Below are positions 22,175-32,614 of a stretch of 64,000 bases of DNA, one piece after another (the first letter of the stretch is position 1; every line of letters starts with the position of its first letter). The stretch spans positions 1,672,501 to 1,736,500 of the forward strand of contig RCSZ01000011.1 in NCBI GenBank assembly GCA_014898425.1, read 5' to 3'. Under the pieces are notes generated by a model that had not been told where the DNA came from, did no database searches, and saw only the letters and a list, made by a program, of their open reading frames with translations. Source of the stretch: Botryotinia globosa. Lineage: Eukaryota; Ascomycota; Leotiomycetes; Helotiales; Sclerotiniaceae. Both the position numbers and the translations under genes were made by a program.

Positions 22175-24521
22175 TCACGAGGTCTGGGATGGTGGCACCA
22201 CATCGGCATCCTCATCAGCCCTGTCGTCGTGATCCTTCGGTCTATTCCAAGTGCGAATATGTCCTAGTCCATTATTAGCTCAGTGATACTGCGAAGCTCG
22301 ACCATCCAAAGGTAAGCGAGTGAAGAATAGACATACCAATCTTATCACTGGTAATAATGTGCTCCTCTGTAAATGCCAAAGAACACAGTGGATCATCAGC
22401 AACAATTTTTGTGCACACGGCGGGTAAAATAGAAATCTTTGCTCTTGGTTCTACAGGATGATCTACTGTGGTCTCTAATCGTCCCTCAGCATATGAAAGA
22501 TTCGAGTTTGAGCGAAATCGGCCGGCAGTCGCTGTTGTGCCCTGAGTTTCAACCCTTGAAAGAGAGCCTGGCATACGGGAAGATATACTACCTCTTTGGC
22601 GAACGGAAGCCTAAGTTTTGCGTCAGTTAACATGTGCCGTATGCGCCACTAAAAGTATGAAAGATTGAGGGCTTACGGCTTTAGGACGATGCAACATTCC
22701 AACACTGAAATCCCATAGCAAGAGTTTGCCATCTTCGCCCACACTACCAAATCGATAATTTCGGTCGTCGCAACGCCATGGATCAAATGCTACATCTGTT
22801 ACCCAGGATGTGTGACCAGTGCAGCGAGCTATAATGGCAGAATCTGCCATTGACCATATAGAGACGAGATCATCCTGGCCACCAGAAAGAACATACTTGC
22901 CATCAGGTGACCAGCAAACACAAGTCAAGCCACCAAAATAGCTGTTGTAAATATCGAGTAATCTAAGCGGATTAGTATTAAAAGTGCGATTAAATGGGAT
23001 TTTCTTACTGCTCTTTCAAATAGTCAATAATTCTCAAAGTTCCATTCTCAGAAACGACAGCCAAATGCCTGTTGTCCGGCGAAAAAGAGAAACTATTGAT
23101 GGGCTGGTTGGAAAGTTTCCAGAATGAAACAGGATTGAACTTTTGATTTTTCGAATGCACCGATTTATCAATCTGAAGTTTGGCTTTTGGCATGGAAGTT
23201 GGGTCCAGACTTTCTTCGCTTGGTACACTGCCATTGCCATTGGCTCCGGCCTCTTCTGGTACGAAAGCTGCATCATCTTTCTCTTTGTCGTAAGCAATCA
23301 AAGACCCGTCCATATGAGATGCTAGAAATAGATTCTCGGAACCAGGAATCCACCTGATTTGTGTGACGGGCGTTGAATTTATAACACACTGACGTTGTTA
23401 GAATTTCGAATAGACTTCCTGGGAAAATGTTGCTTACATTCTTATTCAACCGTGAATATTTCTGGGTGAAAGGCTCAAACCAAAGTATTTCGCCAGTGGA
23501 AAACCCCATTATAATATCTATATGATTTGGACTTTTGGTGACCTGATTGATATCATGGCAGAGACAATGGGCTTTAGTGAACAAAATTTTAAGTAATTGA
23601 TCTTGCTGTTGTAGTCATGAGCATTTGATAGTCCAGTATATCGAATGATCGCGACAGAACTTACTTTGTTTGGAGAAGACAAATCAAGCCACTGAAAAGC
23701 TCTATTTATGTTGGCGAATCCAAAGTACCCATCGATGGGGCGATCTTGTAGCCTCTTTACCAAATTTTCATTGACAATACATCGTGAAATAAAGGAAGAA
23801 TTACTCTTCAAAATGCCACTCTTTGGTTTGCGACGTTTTCCAGTATCTTTAGTCGTTAACGATAACAATGAGTTCCCCTCCCCAAACGCTGGGGCGGACC
23901 CTATGGATGTCGCAGCTCTTGCACTGCCATTGACCGAGGTTCCTCCACCATCACTACTTCCAGGTACCTCTGAAGAATTGCGATTCTCGTATGGGTGTTC
24001 TTGTATACTGGATTGAGCCAATCCCGTCCGGGAACTTTTATTGGCATCGAGCCTGTACAAAGGAGACGCGTAAGGTTTCGTGCTAAATGATAGGAGAGAA
24101 AGTTTGGTTCCTGCGGTCGCAGCTTGCGGAGTTGTAGATAATGGATTTGGGTTCATGACTGGTATGTCGGATGGATGATGAGGAGGTGTCGCAAGATGCA
24201 GGTCATCCTGCAGCAGGTATGTTCCTATAAAGATGATCTCAGCATTGAGTGCTTAGGCTCCTGCGAATCGAACCTCACCTTCACCAGCAAGCAATTGGAG
24301 CCCTTCAGGATGTTTGAGCAGATTATTCGTCTCTACCATTGGCATAGCCATTCCATTTTGAACAGCGAGATTGTAGGCTGCCTGCGATGGATACCGCGGC
24401 GGTGGCGGTAACACACTATATTCATCGTCAGCTATGCGACACAATGCGACACCCATCGGTAATTTTGGCACGAGTTCATTTGCTGGACTCTGGATAAATT
24501 CGAATGCGACACTCACAACAT
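22175..24521 (-). CDS. creC: WD40 protein CreC, carbon catabolite repression
   Basis: WD-repeat partner of the deubiquitinase CreB in fungal carbon catabolite repression (WDR20-USP46 in animals). Eight exons were resolved: 24517-24521, 24279-24415, 23665-24224, 23438-23605, 23009-23388, 22677-22962, 22337-22610 and 22175-22263, giving 632 residues. The first exon is only ATGTT; splicing over a 101-nt intron restores the family N-terminus [12 protein letters not shown]. Hallmarks follow: [48 protein letters not shown], then WD repeats with [40 protein letters not shown] and [14 protein letters not shown]. The last exon restores GHIRTWNRP. All junctions keep frame. It is divergent from gem1 across an 878-bp promoter region. 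Confidence 0.95.
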
Positions 24522-25399
24522 GACGGCTATAGTATTTCGCGAGCGAAAATCAATCGGCTAGAATCAAACTAATCTAAGGCTAAAGACTTTGATGACGAAG
24601 CTGTAAGTCGAATTGGAAAGGAAGGTGTCAAGAGTTGAATTTCCTCACGAACAACAACTTATATCGTATGTCTGAAGCTATTATTGGGGGCTGCAGGAAC
24701 GAAAGTGTGGGGTAAGATGCTTGTATTGTAATGTAACCCTGAAGAGCTGTTTAATGAAGGGATCGTAAATGTGTGAATGATTGTACAAAAAGATTGGATG
24801 ATTGTGTATATAAAACGGGTAGATGGGAGTCCAGGAAAGTCCAATTCAATCCGTCGGAAAGGTGGTAGAGATGGACGGGTGTGAGAGATTGGAAAGGCAT
24901 TCATTCCAAGCTTTATCTAAACCATGCCTACCATTACCTATTCATCAAGCATGGCACGGAGCATGTCAACGTCGCCATAAAACTAAATATTAAACGTGGA
25001 GAAAGTATTCATCTCCTAGGACAGAAGTAGTGCTGATAATCCGAAAAACAGCTTCTCGGATCTGATTGTCCGGTACCTTGGCTTAGTATGGGTGGTACTC
25101 GAGTAGTCTTTGAACAATCAATCACATACGATACACCCGTATAAACACGCATAAATCCGACATCAATCAACATTCATTGACCCACGAGTGCTTTTCCACC
25201 ATCAAAGAAAATACAATAAGCTCAAGTGCTGCATCTACACTTGATAGTGCTTGCCAACTTGAGTATAGACCGACGGCGTGAAACAAGGATGAAAGTGTAA
25301 CAGCCTCGTCATACAAGGCTACATATAAATATGGCTACAGGTTAACTATTATACCTTCCTGCAGAAGCTTTCTACATTCTTCGATCTATACTGACTGAT
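24522..25399. promoter_or_regulatory. Divergent promoter region creC / gem1
   Basis: Separates the two start codons. A TATA-like ACATATAAATATGG at 25321 lies about 80 bp before the gem1 ATG. No coding feature was accepted. Confidence 0.45.
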
Positions 25400-27286
25400 A
25401 TGGATACGCTAGTACGAATATGTGTCTGCGGGGACGATGGGACTGGAAAATCGAGTCTCATCACATCACTGGTCAAAGATGTATTTGTTACAAACAAGAT
25501 CCAATCAGTTCTTCCTCAAATCACCATTCCTCCAAGCATTGGAACTCCTGAGAATGTTACCACAACGATTGTCGATACCTCCGCAGAACCACAAGAACGC
25601 AATACATTACGGAAGGAAATAAGAAAATCAAATGTTATCCTCTTGGTATACTCGGATCATTACAGCTATGAGAGAGTGGCTCTATTTTGGATGCCATACT
25701 TTCGCTCGTTGGGCGTGAATGTGCCTGTAGTACTATGCGCCAATAAATCGGACTCGACTACAAATGGAAACACAGCGCAAGTGGTAGAGGATGAGATGTT
25801 ACCAGTCATGGCAGAGTTTAAGGAGATAGATTCATGCATACGGACGAGTGCTAGGGAACATCACAATGTCAATGAAGTGTTCTTCCTTTGTCAAAAAGCT
25901 GTTACACATCCAATTGCACCACTTTTTGACTCCAAGGAAGGCATTTTGAAACCTGCGTGTGTTGCAGCTCTAAATAGGATATTTTACTTGAACGACAAAG
26001 ATCAGGATGGTTATTTAAATGATCAAGAAATGCAAGACTTTCAAGCCAAGTGTTTTGAAAAACCATTGGCTCCAACCGATCTCGAAAACATAAAGATCTC
26101 AATCAGTAGAGCTTCTCCAAATTCTAACATGGAGAAGGGAATTGATCAAAAGGGCTTCATTCATCTCAACAAGATATTCGCGGAGAAGGGTAGACATGAG
26201 ACTATATGGATAATTCTACGGAAGTATCATTACACAGATAGTTTAAGCTTGAAAGATAGTTTCCTTCATCCTAAACTAGACATTCCAGAATTTGCTTCCG
26301 CAGAACTCAGCCCCGCTGGCTATCGATTTTTCGTCGATCTCTTCCTGTTATTCGATAAAGATAACGATGGTGGTCTAAACGACAACGAGTTGAATGCCTT
26401 ATTCGCACCTACTCCTGGCCTTCCATCACATTGGCTCGAATCAAATTTCCCGGCTTCTACAGTCCGCAACGAAGCTGGTCACATAACCCTTCAAGGTTGG
26501 CTCGCACAATGGTCTATGACTACATTTGTCAGCCCCGCTACTACTCTCTCATACATAGCCTACCTTGGGTTTGAGCCCACTCCTGGGAAACCTTCTACAA
26601 CCACCGCTCTGAAGATAACCAAACCTCGCAAAAGACGTCGTCGACCTGTTCGTACCGAGCGCAATGTAGTTCTTTGTTATGTTCTCGGTGCCTCCTCGTC
26701 AGGCAAATCTTCAATTCTCGACGCCTTCCTCAATCGACCCTTCGATCACCTCTATCGCCCCACCATCAAGCCCCGTGTCGCCGTCAACAGTGTCGAACTA
26801 CCCGGTGGTAAGCAATGTTATCTAATTCTCGAAGAACTTGGCGAACTCGAACCGGCCATCCTCGAAAACCAAGCTAAACTCGACGCTTGCGATCTCCTCT
26901 GCTACGCCTATGATTCCTCCGATCCAGACTCTTTCTCCCATATCATCAACCTCCATAAAAAATACCCCGCTCTCTCATCTCTCCCCTCAATCTGCACGGC
27001 CCTCAAAGCAGACCTGGATAAAACAACTCAGAGATGCGAAAAACAACCAGATGAATATGCACACCTCATGAATATGAACGCACCAGTACATGTAAGTGTC
27101 ACGTGGCATAGTATCAGCGAGCTCTTCGTTACATTAGCAGAAGCGGCAACAGACCCATCGAAAGCGTTTCCGAAGAGTGAGGAGGAAGCACCAGATAGAA
27201 CAGGAGTATGGATTGCTCTTGGAGCTACAGCTTGTGCGCTCGTGGCAGCGGGTATGATTTGGAGGAGGACGTGGTATGTTGGGTAG
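25400..27286 (+). CDS. GEM1: Mitochondrial Rho GTPase Gem1 (Miro)
   Basis: Tail-anchored outer-mitochondrial-membrane GTPase needed for mitochondrial morphology and inheritance; in yeast it is linked to the ER-mitochondria tether. Single exon, 628 residues, the usual length. The N-terminal GTPase domain has P-loop GDDGTGKSS (11-19) and NKSD (115-118). Two EF hands carry calcium loops [12 protein letters not shown] (199-210) and [12 protein letters not shown] (319-330). A second GTPase domain has P-loop GASSSGKS (430-437). The C-terminus has one membrane helix (about 606-624, [20 protein letters not shown]) and the short RRTWYVG tail expected of a tail anchor. In the first domain the switch II region reads VDTSAEP, as in Miro rather than classical Rho. 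Start ATG at 25400 follows a TATA-like element. Confidence 0.96.
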   Translation: MDTLVRICVCGDDGTGKSSLITSLVKDVFVTNKIQSVLPQITIPPSIGTPENVTTTIVDTSAEPQERNTLRKEIRKSNVILLVYSDHYSYERVALFWMPYFRSLGVNVPVVLCANKSDSTTNGNTAQVVEDEMLPVMAEFKEIDSCIRTSAREHHNVNEVFFLCQKAVTHPIAPLFDSKEGILKPACVAALNRIFYLNDKDQDGYLNDQEMQDFQAKCFEKPLAPTDLENIKISISRASPNSNMEKGIDQKGFIHLNKIFAEKGRHETIWIILRKYHYTDSLSLKDSFLHPKLDIPEFASAELSPAGYRFFVDLFLLFDKDNDGGLNDNELNALFAPTPGLPSHWLESNFPASTVRNEAGHITLQGWLAQWSMTTFVSPATTLSYIAYLGFEPTPGKPSTTTALKITKPRKRRRRPVRTERNVVLCYVLGASSSGKSSILDAFLNRPFDHLYRPTIKPRVAVNSVELPGGKQCYLILEELGELEPAILENQAKLDACDLLCYAYDSSDPDSFSHIINLHKKYPALSSLPSICTALKADLDKTTQRCEKQPDEYAHLMNMNAPVHVSVTWHSISELFVTLAEAATDPSKAFPKSEEEAPDRTGVWIALGATACALVAAGMIWRRTWYVG

Positions 27287-27854
27287 ATCGATGGGGATCG
27301 GGATGGTGGGACCTTGAAGACTCAGGTGTGAAAACCCCCTCTTCTCTGGGTTGTACCTCTCGAGTGAGCATCGTGCGAGGACAAAAATAATAGGTACGAT
27401 ATATGGCAGAGAAAACGTGTTACAGTTAGTTATATGCAGCAAGCTCGCGAGAATAAATGATACCCAATCCAATTCAGTTTGACTGAGTCGAAGTCGTGAA
27501 CAATTGAGCCCACGTCGTGAAAAATTGAGAGGAGGGGAGGGGTCACCAAGATTTTATTTTATTCTAAGTGGTCTACCTGTCCTTTGCTGTGCCAGTTGCC
27601 CTCCCCAAGGTTGAAAGGAGAGGAAGCTGCCTCACGTTCGCACCACCCTAGTAGAAATTTCGAAACACGAAGACAAGTATTCACACCAATCACCTCATAT
27701 TCCCATTCATAATTCATTCTATGCCATTTTATGATTATTCTCATCTTACAAAAATGTATGGATTATACATGCGTGCAAGTTCATTTCTGGTATCTCTTTG
27801 CTCTTCTGCTTCTCACCACCATCTTCGCTCACTTTAGCCGGAACTTTTGAACTC
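27287..27854. other. Convergent intergenic region gem1 / rpn7
   Basis: 3' untranslated sequence of two convergent genes. No other feature seen. Confidence 0.5.
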
Positions 27855-29487
27855 TTAAGCTCTCTCGCTCCCCCTCAATCTAACCGCCTGTCCATATTTC
27901 TGCAATTTAGTAATAAGTTGATCACCTTGCTTAACAACATCATTGTATTGCTTATTCTTGTCGTCGGGTCTGTTGGTTTCGATGATACCTTTGCCAGTGA
28001 CGCGGTCAATGGTACATGGGATACGGTCTGCAGCGATGAATTTTGCCAAGTCACTATCGTAAGGATGTGATGTTAGTTGATGTTCATTTATAAAGTCAAG
28101 TGAGACTGGCAAGGGAAAGTGAAGGGGATGACAATCTGATAAGAGTAGGATTGAAAACATACCGATCAAGGAAATCGACTGAAACACCGAAATCATTGGC
28201 CATGCTCTCGAGACCTACGACTCGATAACTTTGAAGGAGTTGTTGGTAGGCTCTCAAACGCATTTCTCTGACGAACCAACCACGGTGTTCATAGAGGTAA
28301 CGGTCTTGAGTAAGGAAGTTGACTTCGACAGCAGCGAGGGCTCCAAAGAATGAACGGTAGCTACCGGTGTAAAGACTTGAAACGAGTTGAGCCAGAGGGG
28401 AGAAATCGAGTGCTGCCTCTGCTTCTTGGACATCTGTGCCTGTGCCGAGGGTGGTGAGGTTGACTGCGGTTTTAGTAGCGGTAGGAGTTGCCGATGTAAT
28501 ATCTTGCATCTCTTCATCAGCACCAGGACCAGCTGAGATGGCTCCTGACAATGCTAAAAGTTTATCTTCTCCATCTCCGAGAATTGCTTTGATTTCTGGG
28601 GCATCGACGACTTTAGATTTGAAGTCAACACGTTTGAGTGAGACTGAGCCGGCGAGAACGGAGTATACTACGAGGGATGAGTATGAACAGAGTTCGTAAC
28701 TAGTGAAGGTGGAGAGACTGTCTAAGAGGAGTGGTGCGGCAAGGTTGTATGACCTGACAGTCAAAAGGTAGAGCCCGGTGTATGCCTTTAATCTGTTTCG
28801 ACGATCCCAGTCTCCACCACTTTCTACCAAAGCCTTTGCGCGGTCAACGTGCTTCTTGACTAATAACTTGTCGCCGTAGAATAATCCCATGCGAATAATT
28901 GCGAGGACGAGATCAATCTTAGTTCCCAAAACACCAGTCTTTTCAAATACTTCTTCGTACGCAGCAATAGCACGGTCCTATGAAATCTCTGCGTTAATAC
29001 CAATACATACCCTCACAATAGATTTACATACCTTGTCTCCAACTCTAGCCCAAAACTCTGCCCGCTTTCCTCTCGCAGCCTGTACTTCAGTATCTCCAGC
29101 CTTTTCGGCTGCTTCTTCCTCTTCCTTCTTGAACCCCTCCAGCTCCTCTTCATTTTCCTTTGTTAATTTTTGATACAAAGCTTCATCCCACGGTAAATCG
29201 ACCTTTGGTATTGAGTTTTTGCTCGCCACCAATCCAGCCGCACTTGGCTTTCTACCAACACTGCTCGTTGTATTTGAAGAAGTAACTCCGGCATCATTCA
29301 GTATACCTTCCTGTGGGTGTGCCAAGTATCTGTAAAGAGGAGCCATCTTATGTTCGGCAATTGCATCTTGGAGGCTTTTCAAGGATGTTTGTTGGGTTGC
29401 TTTGGCAGCGGATGGGTTTGTAATGGTGAAGATGTGTTGGGCGATTGGGAGGAGAGGATACTTTGCGTATTGAGGATCGGAACCCAT
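27855..29487 (-). CDS. RPN7: 26S proteasome regulatory subunit Rpn7
   Basis: PCI-domain subunit of the 19S lid (PSMD6 in animals) that helps assemble the lid for ubiquitin-dependent degradation. Three exons: 29032-29487, 28163-28977 and 27855-28053, with introns of 54 and 109 nt, giving 489 residues; ATG at 29487. The family start (DPQYAKYPLLPIAQHIF) is present, then the LPWDEALY..L...NEEEL segment, a helical repeat region (DRAIAAYEEVFEKTGVLGTK at the first junction), the PCI domain (YRSFFGALAAVE, REMRLRAYQQLLQSYRVVGL), and the conserved tail where the second junction restores DRDLAKFIAADRI before VETNRPDDKNKQY. An acidic low-complexity insert (GPGADEEMQDITSATPTATK) in the middle is fungal-specific. 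Divergent from the cap methyltransferase gene. Confidence 0.95.
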
Positions 29488-29883
29488 CTTGACGGATTTA
29501 TTATGATATAAGATGAAGAACGAGTACGAAGGGGGGGGATCGATTTTGTGATTTGGATACGTTTTGGAAGAAGGAAAAGGTTTAGTTTAGTTGTTGCTAT
29601 GCGATTTGTATACTACCTATGAAGCTCTGAGCTACTTTTGGTATTCCAGGCACTAGTGTGACGCGAGGCCGGCAAGGCTAAATTCTGGCCGCCGGCATTT
29701 TTGGGTCTTACCTTTAAGCTTACCTACAATCCAATCTTTGTTCTCGGCCTTTCTTTCTTCAATAGAATACAAATTTCGAGCACAAGAGTCCAACAATTTA
29801 GAAATCATTATCCTTAATTTCAAGTCGAAACATCTTTCACACAATCTATCAAAACTTAACTTTTCTTAAAGTTGCTATTCAAG
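29488..29883. promoter_or_regulatory. Divergent promoter region rpn7 / cap methyltransferase
   Basis: 396 bp between two opposed start codons. The leader near 29.8 kb is A/C/T-rich. No specific site recognised. Confidence 0.45.
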
Positions 29884-31368
29884 ATGACTGGTGACGATAG
29901 TGGCCCTGAGGAACAACCTCAGCCTTTCAATGCTACAAAGCTCGAAGCCGCAAAGAAACGCAAAAGATCAAGTTCACCTACGAAAGGCGCAAAGCGTGTC
30001 GCAAGATCACCATCTCCTTCTGATGTCTACAAGAGTCGTAGGTCACCATCACCTGTTCGAAAACAAAAGCGCCCTGGTCAACGAGCACGAATTGGCGATT
30101 CCGAGCGCGAAGCAATCAGACAAAAACAAATTGAACGTGAAAGAGAAATAGAGGCAGCCGTAGCTGCTCAAGGAATTCACAATGCGGTTAGAGAACATTA
30201 TAATGCGGTTCCACAACGAGGCAGAGAATGGCGTAAGACGGATAGCAAGATCAAGGGCTTGAGAAGCTTTAACAATTGGGTAAAGAGCACAATCATCCAG
30301 AAATTCTCACCAAATGAAGATTATACCCCAGGAGCGCAAGAACGTGGATCGCGTGGAGACTACCAATTTGCCGAAGGACCAGATCCAAGTCAGGAAAAGG
30401 GTCTGTTGGTTCTTGACATCGGTTGTGGTAAAGGTGGTGATTTAGGAAAATGGCAACAAGCACCTCAAAAAGTGGAATTATATGTTGGATTGGACCCAGC
30501 GGATATTTCAATTGATCAAGCCAAGGAACGATATCGTGAAATGAAAAGCCGTGGTGGAGGACGAGGTGGCAGAGGTCGAGGTGGATACAATAGACAACCA
30601 GCTCGAATTTTCCACGGAGAATTCTTCGCTCAAGATTGCTTTGGAGAATCAATTGAACGAATTCCTATCATTCGAGATGTCGGGTTTGATAGTTCCGGAG
30701 GACCGGGAAGATTTGGCGGTGGTGGGTTCGACGTGGTTAGCATGATGTTTTGCTTACATTACGCATTCGAGAGCGAGGCAAAGGCTAGAACCATGTTAAA
30801 GAATGTCTCGGGCGCATTAAAGAAAGGTGGTAGGCTAATCGGATGCATCCCTAACTCCCACGTCATATCGGATAAAATTGAGAAGTTTCACACGGGAGTT
30901 GCTGCAAAGGCAAAAGCGCTAGAGAACGGCGATGGTGAGAAGGCTGAGGAGAAGGTTGAAGACAACGCTGAGGATGGAGAAATCGAAGAGGGCGAAGCTG
31001 AAGATACAGCTCATTGGGGAAATGAGGTTTACCAGGTCCGATTTCCAGGCAAGACACCTACCGATGGTGTCTTTAAACCACCCTTTGGATGGAAGTACAA
31101 CTTCTTCCTTCACGAGGCAGTCGAGGAAGTTCCGGAATATGTTGTGCCATGGGAGGCTTTCCGTGCGATTGCGGAAGATTACAACCTCGAATTGCAGTAT
31201 CAAAAGCCATTCAATCAAATCTGGGACACCGAAAAGGACGATGATGTCTTGGGTCCTCTGAGTGAGCGTATGAATGTCAGGGAAAGAGGCCATGGAAAGC
31301 TTCTTGTCAGTGACGAAGAAATGGAAGCTGCTAGCTTTTATGTAGGCTTTTGCTTCTACAAGGTTTAA
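29884..31368 (+). CDS. ABD1: mRNA cap guanine-N7 methyltransferase
   Basis: Transfers methyl from S-adenosylmethionine to the N7 of the cap guanosine on nuclear pre-mRNA. Single exon, 494 residues from ATG 29884; the frame is open a little upstream but without another ATG. The N-terminus (1-95) is basic and Ser-rich with KRKR and SPSP motifs, typical for recruitment to phosphorylated RNA polymerase II and nuclear import. The domain begins at the FNNWVKS motif; the SAM-binding motif LDIGCGKGGDLGKW is at about 177-190. FDVVSMMFCLHYAFES and VPWEAFRAIAEDYNLEL follow the family. An RGG-type insert (GGGRGGRGRGGYNRQ) lies inside the methyltransferase fold just after the YVGLDPADIS..QA segment, and an acidic stretch (EDGEIEEGEAED) precedes the C-terminal subdomain. 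Confidence 0.95.
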   Translation: MTGDDSGPEEQPQPFNATKLEAAKKRKRSSSPTKGAKRVARSPSPSDVYKSRRSPSPVRKQKRPGQRARIGDSEREAIRQKQIEREREIEAAVAAQGIHNAVREHYNAVPQRGREWRKTDSKIKGLRSFNNWVKSTIIQKFSPNEDYTPGAQERGSRGDYQFAEGPDPSQEKGLLVLDIGCGKGGDLGKWQQAPQKVELYVGLDPADISIDQAKERYREMKSRGGGRGGRGRGGYNRQPARIFHGEFFAQDCFGESIERIPIIRDVGFDSSGGPGRFGGGGFDVVSMMFCLHYAFESEAKARTMLKNVSGALKKGGRLIGCIPNSHVISDKIEKFHTGVAAKAKALENGDGEKAEEKVEDNAEDGEIEEGEAEDTAHWGNEVYQVRFPGKTPTDGVFKPPFGWKYNFFLHEAVEEVPEYVVPWEAFRAIAEDYNLELQYQKPFNQIWDTEKDDDVLGPLSERMNVRERGHGKLLVSDEEMEAASFYVGFCFYKV

Positions 31369-31400
31369 GCTCCTGTAACTCGAAGGTTTCAGGTCTTGCG

Positions 31401-31454
31401 TTAGATGATACAGATGCATCAGCGTGGTTAGATAATACAGATGCATCAGCGTGG
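31401..31454 (+). repeat. 27-bp tandem duplication
   Basis: TTAGATGATACAGATGCATC plus AGCGTGG repeated twice with one G/A difference, 33 bp after the cap methyltransferase stop codon. Confidence 0.85.
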
Positions 31455-32085
31455 AATCGGTTGAACACCCCTTGGGTCGACAGCATTGGGGTTTTGGAGC
31501 ATCATTGGGATTTCTCGGGGACTTGTTTCATTCATTTAGTTGTGCTCTTGTGCATGGGATTTGGAATGAAAAACATGTTCAAATGTGGGATGGGGTCGAT
31601 AGTAGATATCATGCAATGGTTTGCCAATGATAGACACATATTCAATGAATTTTTACGGGTTTCCTTCTCCAAAATATCTGGGGTTGTATCCATGTACCAT
31701 TCTGGAGATATAGAAAAGATAAAGCCGGGCAACATTTCAACATCTTGACTACTGATATGCATGACAGTAGCAGATATTCAACACCTTTGATCACATTGTG
31801 TGATGGTACAGAACGTAACCGGCCTAAGCTGACACTTTAGACGTCGTTGCTTACTTCGAAAGGGGCTTTCATTCGATAAACAGGACGACGTGCATAGTTT
31901 ACCTGTATGGTTGGTTATCTACATGAGATGTATATCTTGCATTTTGACTTTTCGACATCTGAAATGAGACATAAAGCTAGACCGACAGCTAGAAGTGCAT
32001 TCAATACCTACCTACCTAACCTTATCACACACAACATTCATTAGATATCCACAACAAGCAGCAGATGTGGAGTACGGGTAGATCA

Positions 32086-32126
32086 ATTATCATTCATTAT
32101 CATTCATTATCATTCATTATCATTTA
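32086..32126 (+). repeat. 10-bp microsatellite (CATTCATTAT)n
   Basis: About four copies, the last one degenerate. Confidence 0.85.
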
Positions 32127-32253
32127 TACTTATCAAAGCTCTTATCAGAGTCTTTTTTGCAACTCGACCTAATTTTTCCACCCCGTGTTTTCTTCAACAC
32201 TTATCGGCATTGTATTCGCTCAAGTCCTCAAAGTTGTTTAGTTCAGTTTACTC

Positions 32254-32320
32254 TTACCTACCTCTACCTCCCTCTACCTTCCTCTACCTTCCTCTACCTC
32301 CCTCTACCTCCCTCTACCTA
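32254..32320 (+). repeat. CTACCTCC/CTACCTTC microsatellite
   Basis: Pyrimidine-only repeats of 9-10 nt (CCTCTACCTCC / CCTCTACCTTC) about 300 bp upstream of the alanine aminotransferase start codon; probably in its promoter or leader. Confidence 0.75.
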
Positions 32321-32614
32321 CCCCTTCATTACTATTCGCTTCTTTCCAATCGAATAACAATACGACTGAGTATATCACATCAGTCTTTACTACCAGCCAA
32401 AGAAAGCCACGCCATTTTAACACATCACCACTACCATATATCGTCTTCTATCTGGACGTTTAGTTTAGCCTATTGTTGACTGCGATTATCTCGCCCCCAT
32501 TCATTGTCACTTTGGAAGTTTCAGATCCCCCATTGGCCACACTTAGCTCGAATATCTTATACTACACTACACTACACTACACTATATATACATACTACCG
32601 AGGTACACAATACA

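Larger units (their letters stand above)
31369..32614. other. Intergenic region and leader of alanine aminotransferase
   Basis: No gene accepted; short frames have no features. It holds three simple repeats, listed separately, and a pyrimidine-rich promoter tract. Confidence 0.45.

Noticed and set aside
30919..31446. 175-codon minus-strand ORF
   Set aside because: Antisense shadow of the cap methyltransferase gene.
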